Source: Colletotrichum lupini | Lineage: Eukaryota; Ascomycota; Sordariomycetes; Glomerellales; Glomerellaceae | Assembly: GCF_023278565.1 (NCBI RefSeq) | Contig: NC_064679.1 | Location: forward strand, 930,001 to 994,000 | Direction of reading: 5' to 3' | Length of the DNA stretch: 64,000 nt | Part shown: piece after piece, positions 36,501 to 46,511 of the stretch | How the letters are laid out: each line of letters opens with the position of its first letter | Position numbering within the stretch: position 1 is the first letter of the stretch | Position numbers and translations under genes: made by a program | The notes under the pieces: model-generated | The model's database searches: none | Told to the model about the DNA's origin: nothing | What the model saw: only the letters and a program-made list of their open reading frames with translations

Positions 36501-39500
36501 GTCGTTTGACTATTTCGAAGTGCTTGCGGCTAGAGATTCTGTTCCTCGTATTATTAAATATAATACCTAGTCGATCTATATCTTTTAGATATAGGAGAAA
36601 TGGGGTATTAACGGGTAGGATATAGAAAGTTATCGTTCCGAAGTACGTCTCTATTTTTACTGTACTTAGGGCGACGATTTTCTTACCTAGGCCGAAGCTA
36701 ATCCTCGTAATACCCGCTATCGACGTATTAAGCGTTATTAGCGCGATTTTCTATAGCACTTAGAATTGCCCTTTTCTTCTTATTAACTATTGCGATGCCC
36801 TAGTATCTAGGATAATCCTATAGAAATTATCTAGGCCGTACCTTTCGTTCGCGTGGAATGCTTATACGAGCTTAATATTTAAGTAATCTAAGTAATATAA
36901 AAAGGACCCCTCTAGCTACCCCTAGAATTACTTAGTACCTTATCTCTTTTTTTTAGATATTAAGAGAGTAGAATTCTGTGCTATTAGATTCGTCCTTTTA
37001 CTTACCTCCGTATCCGTTATCTAAGGGACCTTCCCTTATTATCTGTAAATAAAAGCCTGCTTATTAAGGGCTTTTACTACCTTTTATTCGTTTAGCCTCG
37101 TATATCCTCCCGAGGCTAACGGGGCGAAGAAAGAGTGGTTAATATCGTCGACTTCGTTATAATCTAATTCGTTAGTATAAGGGGTAAGATCTTCCTTATT
37201 TTCCGAATCTCCTATAGGGTGCGGGTGCTTTAGGCCGCTAAATTAGCTACTTTCGCTAAGTTCCGTGCCCCCGGATTTGCCCTTATATATAATAAGGAAT
37301 TAGTTAAATCGATAAGGGCTGGTTTTACTATCTACTACCCTCGATTTTTTATATTATTCGTACGATTTAGCACGCTCTTCCTCGGAGTAGTTACTTAACT
37401 AATATTTATCCTTTTTATAAATAAAACACTATTTCTTCCGTTACCCTGCTTGCGAGTTAAATCTCTACTTATTTAACGAATCTAGGATTCCTTATTAGCG
37501 ATTGCTATACCTAGCTTCTTTTCCTTTCTTATTATACGTTTAGTCGACCTAATGCTATTAATAAGGGCCGTTATATGCCTAGAGGTAGGTTTGGCGCGGT
37601 ATTCTCACTTTAATATTAAAGCTAGATCTTAGCCTCGAGTAGAGCGTCTCGTAGTCTTTAGGTGCTTAGTATAAAGTTATTTTTGCTTTTAGAACGCGCT
37701 AAACTGCGGTATAAAGATATCCGACTTTCCGCTCGTTAGTCCCCTTATTTAGCTAGGTTTTTGCTAGCTTATTAATTCGATCGATAAGCTCTTCGAGGAT
37801 TTTTACTCGCAATTTACCCTCTATTATCCTAGCTATAGATATAAAAAAAATCGCTCGTAGCTTAGATAGGAGCTCTAGGTTCTTATTATAGGTCTCGAAG
37901 CGGCTTCGGATTACGTTAATTATACTAAGAAAGTCGTTTCGATCGAGATTACGTACTGCTTCGTAATAGTAATTAGAGGCTTTGCTTACGAGTACGATAT
38001 TAACTACCGAATAGTACTAGTGTTCCCTAATTCCGACTTTTTCGTAATAATCGTAAAACATCGTTAGGGTTTCTTATAAGACCTTATACTTCCCTCTAGA
38101 GTATAATTTCTCTTTTAGGAAGATCTTTTTAAGGTCTATAAACTACCTCGTATTTATTACTAGATTTTCGGTATCTATATACGATCCCTGCGTCGCTACG
38201 TATTGTTAATAACTTCGGGTAGTCTACCTCCTTTCTTACTAGCCGATTAGTACCGAATTTTGCATTAGTAGTAGCGACGAGCTATAGATCGAAATAGGCA
38301 GAATTATTAATTATCGTACTTCTAGTACTATATTTTGCCTCTATATATCCTTTTACGACAATAGATTGCCGTTAGTAATTATAAGAAGGAAATCTAGGTT
38401 ATTTACCCTTTTTCTAAATTTATTAAAGCGATTATACGCCCTATTAACTTATGCCTAGGTCTATATTACGAATTCCTTCTCTATAATCGTCGCTATTAGG
38501 ATTTCGTGAGGTTCTCGCGATTATAATTACGCTAGTAGTACCCCTCGCCTATAGAGGAATTTATTAACCGCTTTTATAATTCCTAGGCTTACGCTTGCGA
38601 ACTATTTATCTAGTTAATAGCTAAGGTCGTCTGCGATCTTATAAAATAGGGGTTGCCCCTATAGCCCCTTTTTCTTATAGACCTTAGTTAAATAGATTAA
38701 TGCTACGTTAATTTGCTCGCCGTTAGGCTAATCCGCGATTTTATATATCTACGTCCCCTAATAGTCCGGGTTAATATTTACCTACTTATAAGGGATAGGG
38801 ATTTTATCTAGGATCGGGTTTTGCCCTCTCCTTTTTTACCTTAACTCGCTAAGGGTCGTGCCCTAGCTTGTGCCCGTATTAGTAGTTATTAGCGTATTTA
38901 ATTTTAACGGGGATATATTTAATCCGCGCACTGGTTATAATAAATCCGTGCTTTTGCTACTTGACGAATTTATTAGGGTCTAGGAGATTCCCGCTTCCTC
39001 TCGCTATCTCGCTACTACTCTCGTTTCTACCCTCTTTAGTAATTACTATTACCCTTCTAAATTGCTAGCTATTGTACTTATTAAGATCCTCTTTTTCGTT
39101 TAATATAAAAAGGTGGGTTTTAGTAGTTCCTTTTTCTAATAGTAGCGGCAGACGTTTATATTACCGTAGGACGATATAGTAATTAGTCTTAGGATCTTTA
39201 TTAGTTACCGATTTCCGCTTTTCTATATACTTTTAGCCTCCTGAGCCTCGTGCTCTCCGTGATTTCTAAATCCCCTCCTCCCTCGTTAGACCGTCCCCTA
39301 TATTATATTCCTAAGTAATACTCGGGGGGTAGTTAAGGGAGCTATGGGGAGGTCGTCTAGATCGCGGGCTTAAGGTCGTACCCGTGAGATCTTAATAATA
39401 ATAGACTTTTTTTATATACCGTAGATCTCTTAACTTAATAACTCCTATACGCTTCTTACTATACTAACTAAAAATATTTACGTTTAGAGATCCCTTTTCT

Positions 39501-39922
39501 CAATCGCGCAGTGCTTTTTTATATTATATTATTAAGCTCGCCCGTTGCGCTAATTAACTAGGCGGGTAGTCGCCGCGTAGGTATTTCTTTTTACCGATTT
39601 AACTAGTTAATTTCTAATCGCGGGCCGGCTACGGAAAAGTTATTTAGTAAAAAGGCTACTTAAGGTAATAGCGAAAAACTAGTTACTTAAGCGGTTTTGT
39701 TAATTAACGTAGTTTAACGTAGTAAACGTCGACCTTTCGTAAGTAGTAAAGGGCTACGATTATTCGATTCCGTGCGGTATTTAAGAATTGCCCCCTTTTT
39801 CGTTTGCTTCCGTAAGGTTAATTAGTACGAATCTCCTATCCCGTGCGGTATTAGGAGGTCGTCTCTTCTGCGTAGCGAGATACCTTACTAATTTGCGATA
39901 ATAGAATTTAACTACTAATTAG

Positions 39923-40124
39923 TATTAGTATCCCTATTATAAAGTAGTTAGTTCGAACCGTAGTTAACGAAGAGATTAATTAAACTATATAAATATCTGC
40001 ATAGGTATAAAAAGGAGGTTCTAACCGTAGGTTAGGCTAGCTACGATAATCGTAAATAGGGCCCCTAATTGGCCCCTGCGCAGTCGGCTATATGCCGCGG
40101 TCGAATTGGACTTCTAATCTAATA
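39923..40124 (-). repeat. 5' LTR of Copia copy B
   Basis: Right-hand LTR in window coordinates, 202 bp, ending at the ATACT duplicate of the target site. Confidence 0.88.
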
Positions 40125-40172
40125 ATACTTCTAACCGTAGTAATTAAATTAATAAAAAAAAGAGAAAGTTAG

Positions 40173-40374
40173 TATTAGATTAGAAGTCTAATTCGACCGC
40201 GGTATATAGCCGACTGCGCAGGGGCTAATTAGGGGCCCTATTTACGATTATCGTAGCTAGCCTAACTTACGGTTAGAACCTCCTTTTTATACCTACGCAG
40301 ATATTTATATAGTTTAATTGATCTCTTCGTTAACTACGGTTCGAACTAACTACCCTGTAATAGGGATACCAACA
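40173..40374 (+). repeat. 3' LTR of Copia copy A
   Basis: 202 bp, preceded by the polypurine tract at about 40153-40169 and ended by CCAACA directly before the ATTAT target duplicate. Confidence 0.9.
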
Positions 40375-41337
40375 ATTATCAACCAGCTCATCATGAACGC
40401 CGGCGCTTCCGGAGCCAGCCCTCGGGTTCTTCGACCTGTTGTAGGTAGGGCTGTCAACTTTACGATACATGGCAAGATCAACAGACTCAGGAAGATGTTC
40501 GAGCCGCTTTGGAAGGAGCGTCTCGAGACTTTGAAGTACGCTCGCGATGACCCAGACCACATTGAGCCTCAAGATCACCTGCAGATGATGGCCCGTTACG
40601 CCAAGGACCACCGCCAAGAAGAGTTCAACGATTTGGACATGATGACGCGCCGTCTGATTGCAGCCAACTTCGGATCCATGCATCAGACCAGTATCCAAGC
40701 CACCAATATGCTTCTCAACATTTTGGGATCAGACACGGAGTTCAACACCATCACGATCCTCAGGGACGAGGTTGATCGTATACTGTACGCCGATGGAGAC
40801 AACAACTGGACAAAAGCCAAAGTGAGCAAGATGCTCAAAGCCGACAGCGTCGCCCGAGAGACCCTGCGCCTGAATTCCTTTGGCGGACGTGCCGTCTTCC
40901 GAAAAGTCTTGGTCGACGGCTTCAAGACCCCCGACGGCTATCACCTCCCCAAGGGGACCCTCATCTCCTTCCTCGGACAACCCGCTCAGACGGATGGCGA
41001 GGTGCTTGAAGACCCGCTGAAGTATGATCCCTTCCGCTTCTCCCGTATGCGTGAGGATGCAGCCGCAAAGGACGAGAAGGCGCCCCCGGTCACCTTTGTC
41101 ACCACGAGCCCCGAGTATCTGCCTTTTGGGCACGGGAAGCACGCATGCCCCGGTCGATTCCTGATCGACTTTGAGTTGAAGATGATCATCGCCTACGTTC
41201 TGGGTCACTATGACGTGGAGTTCCCTCCTGAATACAATGGCAAGCGTCCGGAGAACTACTGGCTCACAGAGGCATTGTTTCCACCAAACGGCGTGAAGCT
41301 TCGAATCAGGAGGAAAACGGAGACCAAGGGACAGTGA
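40375..41337 (+). pseudogene. Cytochrome P450, 3' part including heme-binding region
   Basis: Open to the TGA at 41335-41337 without introns. It contains an I-helix region (AANFGSMHQTS), the K-helix ExxR (ETLR, 40858-40869), a PERF-like YDPFRFSRMRED and the heme-ligand motif FGHGKHACPGRF (41125-41160), where Cys binds the heme iron. These motifs fit the large fungal P450 group that includes secondary-metabolite and diterpene oxidases. No stop or frameshift is seen in this part, so it was protected from, or never exposed to, RIP. The open frame accidentally continues upstream into the retrotransposon LTR from 40318, but that ATG would yield a protein without anchor or substrate-recognition N-terminus. 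Confidence 0.93.
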
Positions 41338-41772
41338 AGCAGCCTATTGCTCGAGACATAGAAGCCTGAGATGCGGGAATAAAATTATTTTGAGTTAAAT
41401 GATATGAAGCCGGTGGGATAGTTTGGGAAGTCTAAGAAGCACATGGGATTCATGGTCATACACAACAACCGACCGATCCGGGAGACTTCTTAATACTTGC
41501 AGCCAGTCTTAATTAGTTAATTCTTTCCGCGCCATTGCATTGGCACATAAGAACTTTGAAGTCGTCTTGTAGCAAGTCTGTGGGGCCTGAATAGGATCTG
41601 GCCAGATGTGAAGGCCGAGTCTATGCCCTTTAGATCTTGCATCATACTCAGCCATTCTAAGAATCCGGGAGTTCTAAATGAGCCCGGGCATAGTCCAGCA
41701 TAGAGGGACTCTGTGCATCCGTAGACCCGGAAACATCGTTTCGCCAATGTCAACATGCAATTCACAAGTCAT
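41338..41772. other. Intergenic, 3' flank of the P450
   Basis: Normal composition, no gene recognised, ends at a TA target dinucleotide of the next transposon. Confidence 0.5.
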
Positions 41773-41774
41773 TA

Positions 41775-41821
41775 AGTCGACCCACCCCCTTTTAGCCACC
41801 CCCCCCTTTTGGCCACCCTAT
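41775..41821 (+). repeat. Left terminal inverted repeat of the Fot1-like element
   Basis: C-rich 47-bp terminus preceded by TA; its inverted partner is 43601-43647. Confidence 0.85.
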
Positions 41822-43600
41822 CAAAACATCGCCACTAACTACACTTAATTAATTAACTATCTTCTATTATTATAATAATATAGTTATTATTCTCCCTAAG
41901 TAATTCGACCCTTACGAGTCGACTAGGACTAACTAGACGGTCGCTAAAGTCCTCTTAAGCTCTCTATATATCCTAAATATTTATAAACTTAGTATTTAGG
42001 TTTATTAATATACTCTTTTTTTTTATAGCTTTAATTAGTTAACTTTAGCTTTTAGAACTCGAATATAGTACTAAGATATTACTAGATAGTAAGCCTACTT
42101 ACTAAATACTTTTTTTACTTTTTTAAATAGTAGTTATTAAGTATTATAGTCTAGACTAAGCTTTATAAATAACTTTAACTAATCGCAGAGCTCACTAGCT
42201 TTCTTAAGTATTAACTAGTTAATAATAGATACTACTAATACTTAGTTAATAGCTTTTCTAATATTACTAGTTACTTACTTAGTATTTACGGTTTTTTTAG
42301 TTAGTATAACTAGGTTAAGTAGGACTATTAAATTAATAAGTAGTCTAGCTATGTTAGGGGGATATAGTCTAGTTACTTTCTACTTACTTTATATATTTAA
42401 CGACGTTAGACTAGCTAAACGAGCTTTTTAGTAATAGCTTAAGAAGTACTACTTTTTAATAATAGTAAAATTATTTACTATATCCTCCTTACTAAGCTCT
42501 TTCTTATACTTAGACTTAATAAGTTTAAAAATAGCTATATCTAACGGCTAGAGGATATAGGAAGTATATAGTAATAAGAATAGTAAATAGACGTTATTTT
42601 TATAGTATTCTTATATAAATTCTATTATTATATAACTCTTATAGCTATTTAGAACTAATAGTTAAGGCTTATTAAGTATACTAAGCCCTCTAAAGGGGGG
42701 GGTCTTAGTCTATAATAAGAATACTATTTTTAACTATTTAAGGGTAGTCTTATTAATTATCTAGCTATTATTTATTATTATAAACTCTTAACTAGTATAA
42801 GGGTTAAGTTTAAGTAGAAACTACTACTACTATACTAACTTTCCTTTATATATAACTAGTAGTTTAATAGCTCGACTATTAATAGAGATATACTTAATTA
42901 TAAATACTTAAGTACGCGAACTAAGCTCTTTTTTTTATATTACTATAGTTTTTATTTTATTTAAAACTAGGCTATTAAATCCCTTACCCTCTAGGATACT
43001 AGTCTTATTTATATTATACTTATTAGCCTATTTAATATTACTAATCTTTAGTATATTAAGTAATCTAAACTATAACTTAATTATATTAATAATAGCCCTA
43101 TTTAAATACCTCGAATTAATAATACGACTTCTTTAGACCTTAATTAATAAGTTCCTCCTTAAAAAAGCGTCTATTTATCTCTTTTTAAGAGGATTTATAT
43201 CCCCTTAAAATCTTAAAACTTACTTAGTAAATTTTATAAGTTATTTATAAGTTAGTATAATGCTTAGATTATACTAAATATGAACTTATTAAGCTAACTA
43301 ATCTTCTTATTATAAAAAAAGCCTCTAGAGGTCTACGAATACTATTACCCTCGTTTAGTAACCTCTCTTATAGTTATAAAGAATTAACCTTAGAACTCCG
43401 AACTTAATTAAGGCCCGATTAACTAAGAGACCTCTTTTAATAACCTTAAGAACCTAAATAACTTTATTTTTAATATATAAGACTATTATATATCGATAAA
43501 TAAGTATATAAAAAAGAATTATATTTGGACGATTTTTGTAATTGTTATAGTAGTTTAAAAATCGTGGGTAGGGTTTTAATGCGGTAGCTGGGATGGAGAA

Positions 43601-43647
43601 ATGGGGTGGCCAAAAGGGGGGGGTGGCCAAAAGGGGGTGGGTTGACT
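43601..43647 (-). repeat. Right terminal inverted repeat of the Fot1-like element
   Basis: G-rich on the plus strand, followed by TA; it matches the left terminus with a few mismatches. Confidence 0.85.
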
Positions 43648-43743
43648 TACCCCAGGCGGCTTATAGTGTAGTCTACTTTATTTAAATATCCACATGCCAC
43701 AACGCTATGCTATTGAGCTACAAAACGAGGAAAGCTCCCATGA

Positions 43744-44531
43744 TCACGCCTTCAAGCTATCGCAAGGGATGTTGGAAGGCACCCCCGTCGGGTTGACGAA
43801 GTAGTCATGGTACCAGTACACCTGGTGGTCGGGCTTTGTAGACAAATTCGGCGCCGCGTCAACGCCTTCTGTAGTCTTGAGGACAGTGTACTGCGTCTTG
43901 TAGCTAAAAGTCAAGTCCGGTCAGAAAAATACTTTCTCACTCATACTACTTTAAATCGAGCCTCATGCTTGACTTACTAAATTTGCGAGCAGTTGCCCGC
44001 CTTGAAGTTATTCTCAATTCGTCCATGAGCCTCGTAGACAGTGGCTGTCGCATTGTTGTCTGCGATGAACGTCGTATTGGGGAAGTGCTGTCCCATCTTG
44101 TTAGCCAAACAGACGATTGAAGCACATTGCATGCACGAAGGTAATATGCATGAAGAATGCGAGGTGTTCTCATACGGTAAGTGACATGCTGCCATCGGTG
44201 GGCAAGAATCGCTGCTTGCACTTGGTGATGGCATCTGCACCGACGCAGTGGATGCTCAGCGTCGTCTGCATGCCGTCCGCGGTGAAGAAGTCGGTGTACG
44301 CCGTCGTGGCGGTGGGATCTTCTGCGGGGGTGACGAGACTACACATCACAGACGTCAGTATCAATTCATCGAAAGAGGAGTCTTCCTTTTGGGAGATTGT
44401 TGAACAACTTACGCCTTGAGGAAGGCCTTGAACTCGGGTTGCACACCAGGCTGCGGGTCGTAGTCTGTGAAGTCAATCGCCGCGACGAAGCGCGCGGCGA
44501 GGAGGGCGGGGAGAGCAAAGGTGAGCTGCAT
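43744..44531 (-). CDS. Secreted small protein, possible SnoaL/NTF2-like fold (paralogue 1)
   Basis: Four exons on the minus strand: 44531-44413, 44338-44176, 44096-43978 and 43903-43744, giving 186 residues. Donors are GTAAGT, GTATGA and GTAAGT, and all junctions keep frame. It starts MQLTFALPALLAARFVAA, a signal peptide. The mature part has AFLKALVTPAEDPTATTAYT, TDFFTADG, an HFPNTTFIAD strand, GNCSQIYYKTQYTVLK and a terminal SNIPC. The pattern of helix, YxDFFxxDG, then beta strands resembles SnoaL/NTF2-like small proteins; this is an inference. The gene at 45404 encodes a paralogue sharing the FFTADG/FWPADG, GNCSQ and TVLK blocks and an IPC ending, in divergent orientation. The two share an 870-bp promoter region. 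Function unknown. Confidence 0.82.
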
Positions 44532-45403
44532 CTTAGGGTTGAGAAGTGCAAACAATTAGGGCACAAAAAAAGAGAGACTTCTATGAACGCGCTTGAAACG
44601 AATGGGTAATGCTTGAGGCTGCTTGAGAGAGAATGAGGCTCTCGTGAGATGGGGCCGGTGGGATTTTATAGAAACATGAAATGCGTCTCGATAGCCTGTG
44701 TACACCGACGGGTTGAGGTGGGTGACTTAGTCAACGCAGGGCTGTGTCTACTATCGGCGTTTCGTACAAAAGATAGTAATGCGACAGAACGAACTGTATA
44801 ATCATGATAGCATAAGCGCCCAGGCCCCTATGTACTTACTACGGCGAAAGCGAGAGGCTCTTTGAGTGGGCAATATGCTCAACACTGCACTTTTTGCGGC
44901 CGGTTCGCCCCTTATTTCGGCCCAAGTTGACCGGTCCGTCCTAAAGCTTAATAGACGACCATCTGGCGATTAAGCGGGTACAAGAAGCAGAAACCGCCAA
45001 AAGTACCAACGGTACCAGCGGAAATCGTCCCCAGATATACGGGAAAAGGCTGGGCCCGAGCTGGGGTGCACCCTGCCGGACATGGGATGAAGGTTTCCCA
45101 GGGCCTCCCGTTCCCGCAGAACGCCGCGCCGCCCGCCCCTTTTCTTTTCCTCGGGGCATCCGGCTGGACCGGTGCCGCCGACGGGGGAGAGCTGACCGCC
45201 TGAGATGCCCCCACGTCAGAAGGGGCTTTGGATCGGACTTGGTATGATCGAAGGCGGGGTCTTTAAAGAGCTGAGTGAATGTCCTGAGAGTGACGACAGG
45301 CTTCAGCATCCGTTGACTCCTCGAGAATCCCACAGTTCTTGAACTTCGTGTCCTTTCAACAAGCCCAGTCTCTACCGCAAAAGCAAACAACATATTGCCA
45401 AAC
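44532..45403. promoter_or_regulatory. Shared divergent promoter of the secreted paralogue pair
   Basis: 872 bp between two head-to-head genes. Long frames on the minus strand here are chance readings of GC-rich DNA. No specific operator identified. Confidence 0.5.
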
Positions 45404-45995
45404 ATGAAGCCCTCAACTCTCCTCCCGCTAGCCGCAACCCTCGTCGCCGCAGTCGACATGGCGCCCTACAAACCCTCCGCCGGCGTCGACGTCGCCTTCG
45501 CCGACTTCGTTTCTGAATACTACCGCACATCAGAAGACAAACCCGCCACCACGACCTTCACCAACTTCTGGCCCGCCGACGGCAAGATGATCCTCGCGGG
45601 ACGGACGTTTGAGGGCGCGACGGCCATGCTGGGCGTCAAACAGTCGCTGCTCCCGCCGAACGGGAACAAGTCGTGGTGGCATCTGATCCGCGGGGCGACG
45701 GTGGGCGGGGAGACGGAGACGGATAAGACGTTCGTGGCGGAGATTGTGGTGCAGACTACGTATGTTGGGGGGAACTGTTCCCAGGCTTAGTAAGTTCAAT
45801 TGCCCAATCCTGCATGCTCAAATTTGGGATGATGGTACTGACGATGTCTTTCTTAGCGGGAGCGCGGCGTTTACGGTTCTGAAGGACGCCCAGGGTGCGC
45901 CGAGACTAGAGCCGCATTCGGAGAGTTTGAGTGTGTATAACCTCACAGTCTCGACGACGGATTCGCCCACGGATATTCCGTGCAGCAGTTCGTAG
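45404..45995 (+). CDS. Secreted small protein, possible SnoaL/NTF2-like fold (paralogue 2)
   Basis: Two exons, 45404-45789 and 45857-45995 (intron GTAAGT...CTTAG), giving 174 residues. It starts MKPSTLLPLAATLVAA, a signal peptide. The mature part shows FADFVSEYYRTSED, TNFWPADGKMILAGRTFEGA, a predicted strand region, GNCSQAYGSAAFTVLKDAQG and the ending TDIPCSSS. The last intron of paralogue 1 falls at the equivalent place, in the same codon phase just after GNCSQ plus one residue, which confirms common origin. The two other introns of paralogue 1 are absent here. Secretion is predicted; activity is unknown. Confidence 0.85.
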
Positions 45996-46511
45996 TGAGC
46001 GGGCAACCATGATACAAGTAGCATTAGCTAGAAAGGATCAGATTTACAATCAGAAGTCAAAAAGTACTGGAATATGATCATTGTGGAAAAAGCTCTGTTC
46101 AGTTCATCGTACTGGATACTGTCCCGTATCTCGAAGCAATGAACATATTCTATCGTATCATATCGTAACCAATAATGCAAGTATCGCTCTCTAATGCCGT
46201 AATGACAGGTTTTGCCCTCCGTCCCAGTGTGCCGAACCATTCCACACGTGAATTTTGGTGCCCCGAGCCCCAATAACGCCCCGTGAAACAAGACTAGATT
46301 GGTCTTTGGTGTATGTTGTAATACCCACCGCCAGTGGTATATATACGTGCGCAAAACAGAATCCGGTCGTAGAATCGTGCCAAGGAAATAGAAACAAGAA
46401 CAAAAGGCCGCACTAAATGGTATCGTAGCTAGTAACATGTAACAGAGGAATGGAAGTATATGCCAAAATAAAGAGCCTGTGAAGAAGCGGATCATCAAAG
46501 ACAGTGGCTGA
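45996..46511. other. Intergenic between convergent genes
   Basis: 3' flanks of the secreted protein gene and the Ca2+-ATPase. Nothing else recognised. Confidence 0.5.

Larger units (their letters stand above)
33328..40124 (-). mobile_element. Ty1/Copia retrotransposon, copy B, nested in copy A in opposite orientation
   Basis: 6,797 bp bounded by inverted-orientation 202-bp LTRs (33328-33529 and 39923-40124). The flanking pentamers are ATACC (33323-33327) and ATACT (40125-40129), and in copy C the same place reads uninterrupted ATACCTCTAACCG, so the insertion point in copy A is exact. On the minus strand the order is gag at the right, then protease (about 36560-36780), integrase, reverse transcriptase and RNase H toward 33700. 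It is RIP-mutated with many stops in all frames. Copies A and B together make an inverted repeat with arms of about 6.5 kb. Confidence 0.92.
26776..40374 (+). mobile_element. Ty1/Copia retrotransposon, copy A, inserted in the P450 and itself interrupted
   Basis: 202-bp LTRs at 26776-26977 and 40173-40374, flanked by a perfect 5-bp target duplication ATTAT (26771-26775 and 40375-40379). Subtracting copy B and its duplicated pentamer leaves 6,797 bp, the same length as copy B. The internal order matches copy C (gag, protease near 30165-30404, integrase, reverse transcriptase, RNase H near 32823-33110). RIP is clearly present but lighter than in copy C: codons that are TAA/TAG or TA-shifted in C often still read TGC or TGG here. 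The RNase H segment retains TDSYSLYECLVKLG over 95 uninterrupted codons. It is also degenerate and cannot move by itself. Confidence 0.93.
41775..43647 (-). mobile_element. Fot1/pogo-type (Tc1-mariner superfamily) DNA transposon, RIP-degraded
   Basis: 1,873 bp with terminal inverted repeats of about 47 bp (41775-41821 and 43601-43647) beginning AGTCGACCCACCCCC / AGTCAACCCACCCCC. TA duplications lie at 41773-41774 and 43648-43649. The interior is AT-rich with few CpA/TpG. Minus-strand conceptual translation, ignoring stops, follows a pogo-type DDE transposase. A block ending VIYKGKLV is followed by a long Trp/Leu-rich block, an LLVLNSYKSY block (the relic of the LVLDGHxSH motif) and the LQPLD motif at about 42541-42565, where the Gln codon is TAG (CAG to TAG, a RIP change). 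The length matches Fot1-like elements (about 1.9 kb). Inactive. Confidence 0.88.

Noticed and set aside
26776..40374. Head-to-head palindrome as an assembly error
   Set aside because: Each insertion has its own 5-bp target duplication at the expected place and the copies differ in RIP pattern, which fits true nesting.
40318..40380. P450 reading frame starting inside the retrotransposon LTR
   Set aside because: The frame is open through the LTR by chance; the real 5' exons are at 26005-26775 on the other side of the element.
3111..41337. Terpene cyclase plus P450 as one biosynthetic cluster
   Set aside because: Even without transposons they are about 15 kb apart with unrelated genes (pectate lyase, GT32, acyltransferase) between them.
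44941..45459. 172-codon minus-strand frame overlapping the secreted paralogue promoter
   Set aside because: Composition reflects GC-rich DNA and it overlaps the start of a well-supported plus-strand gene.
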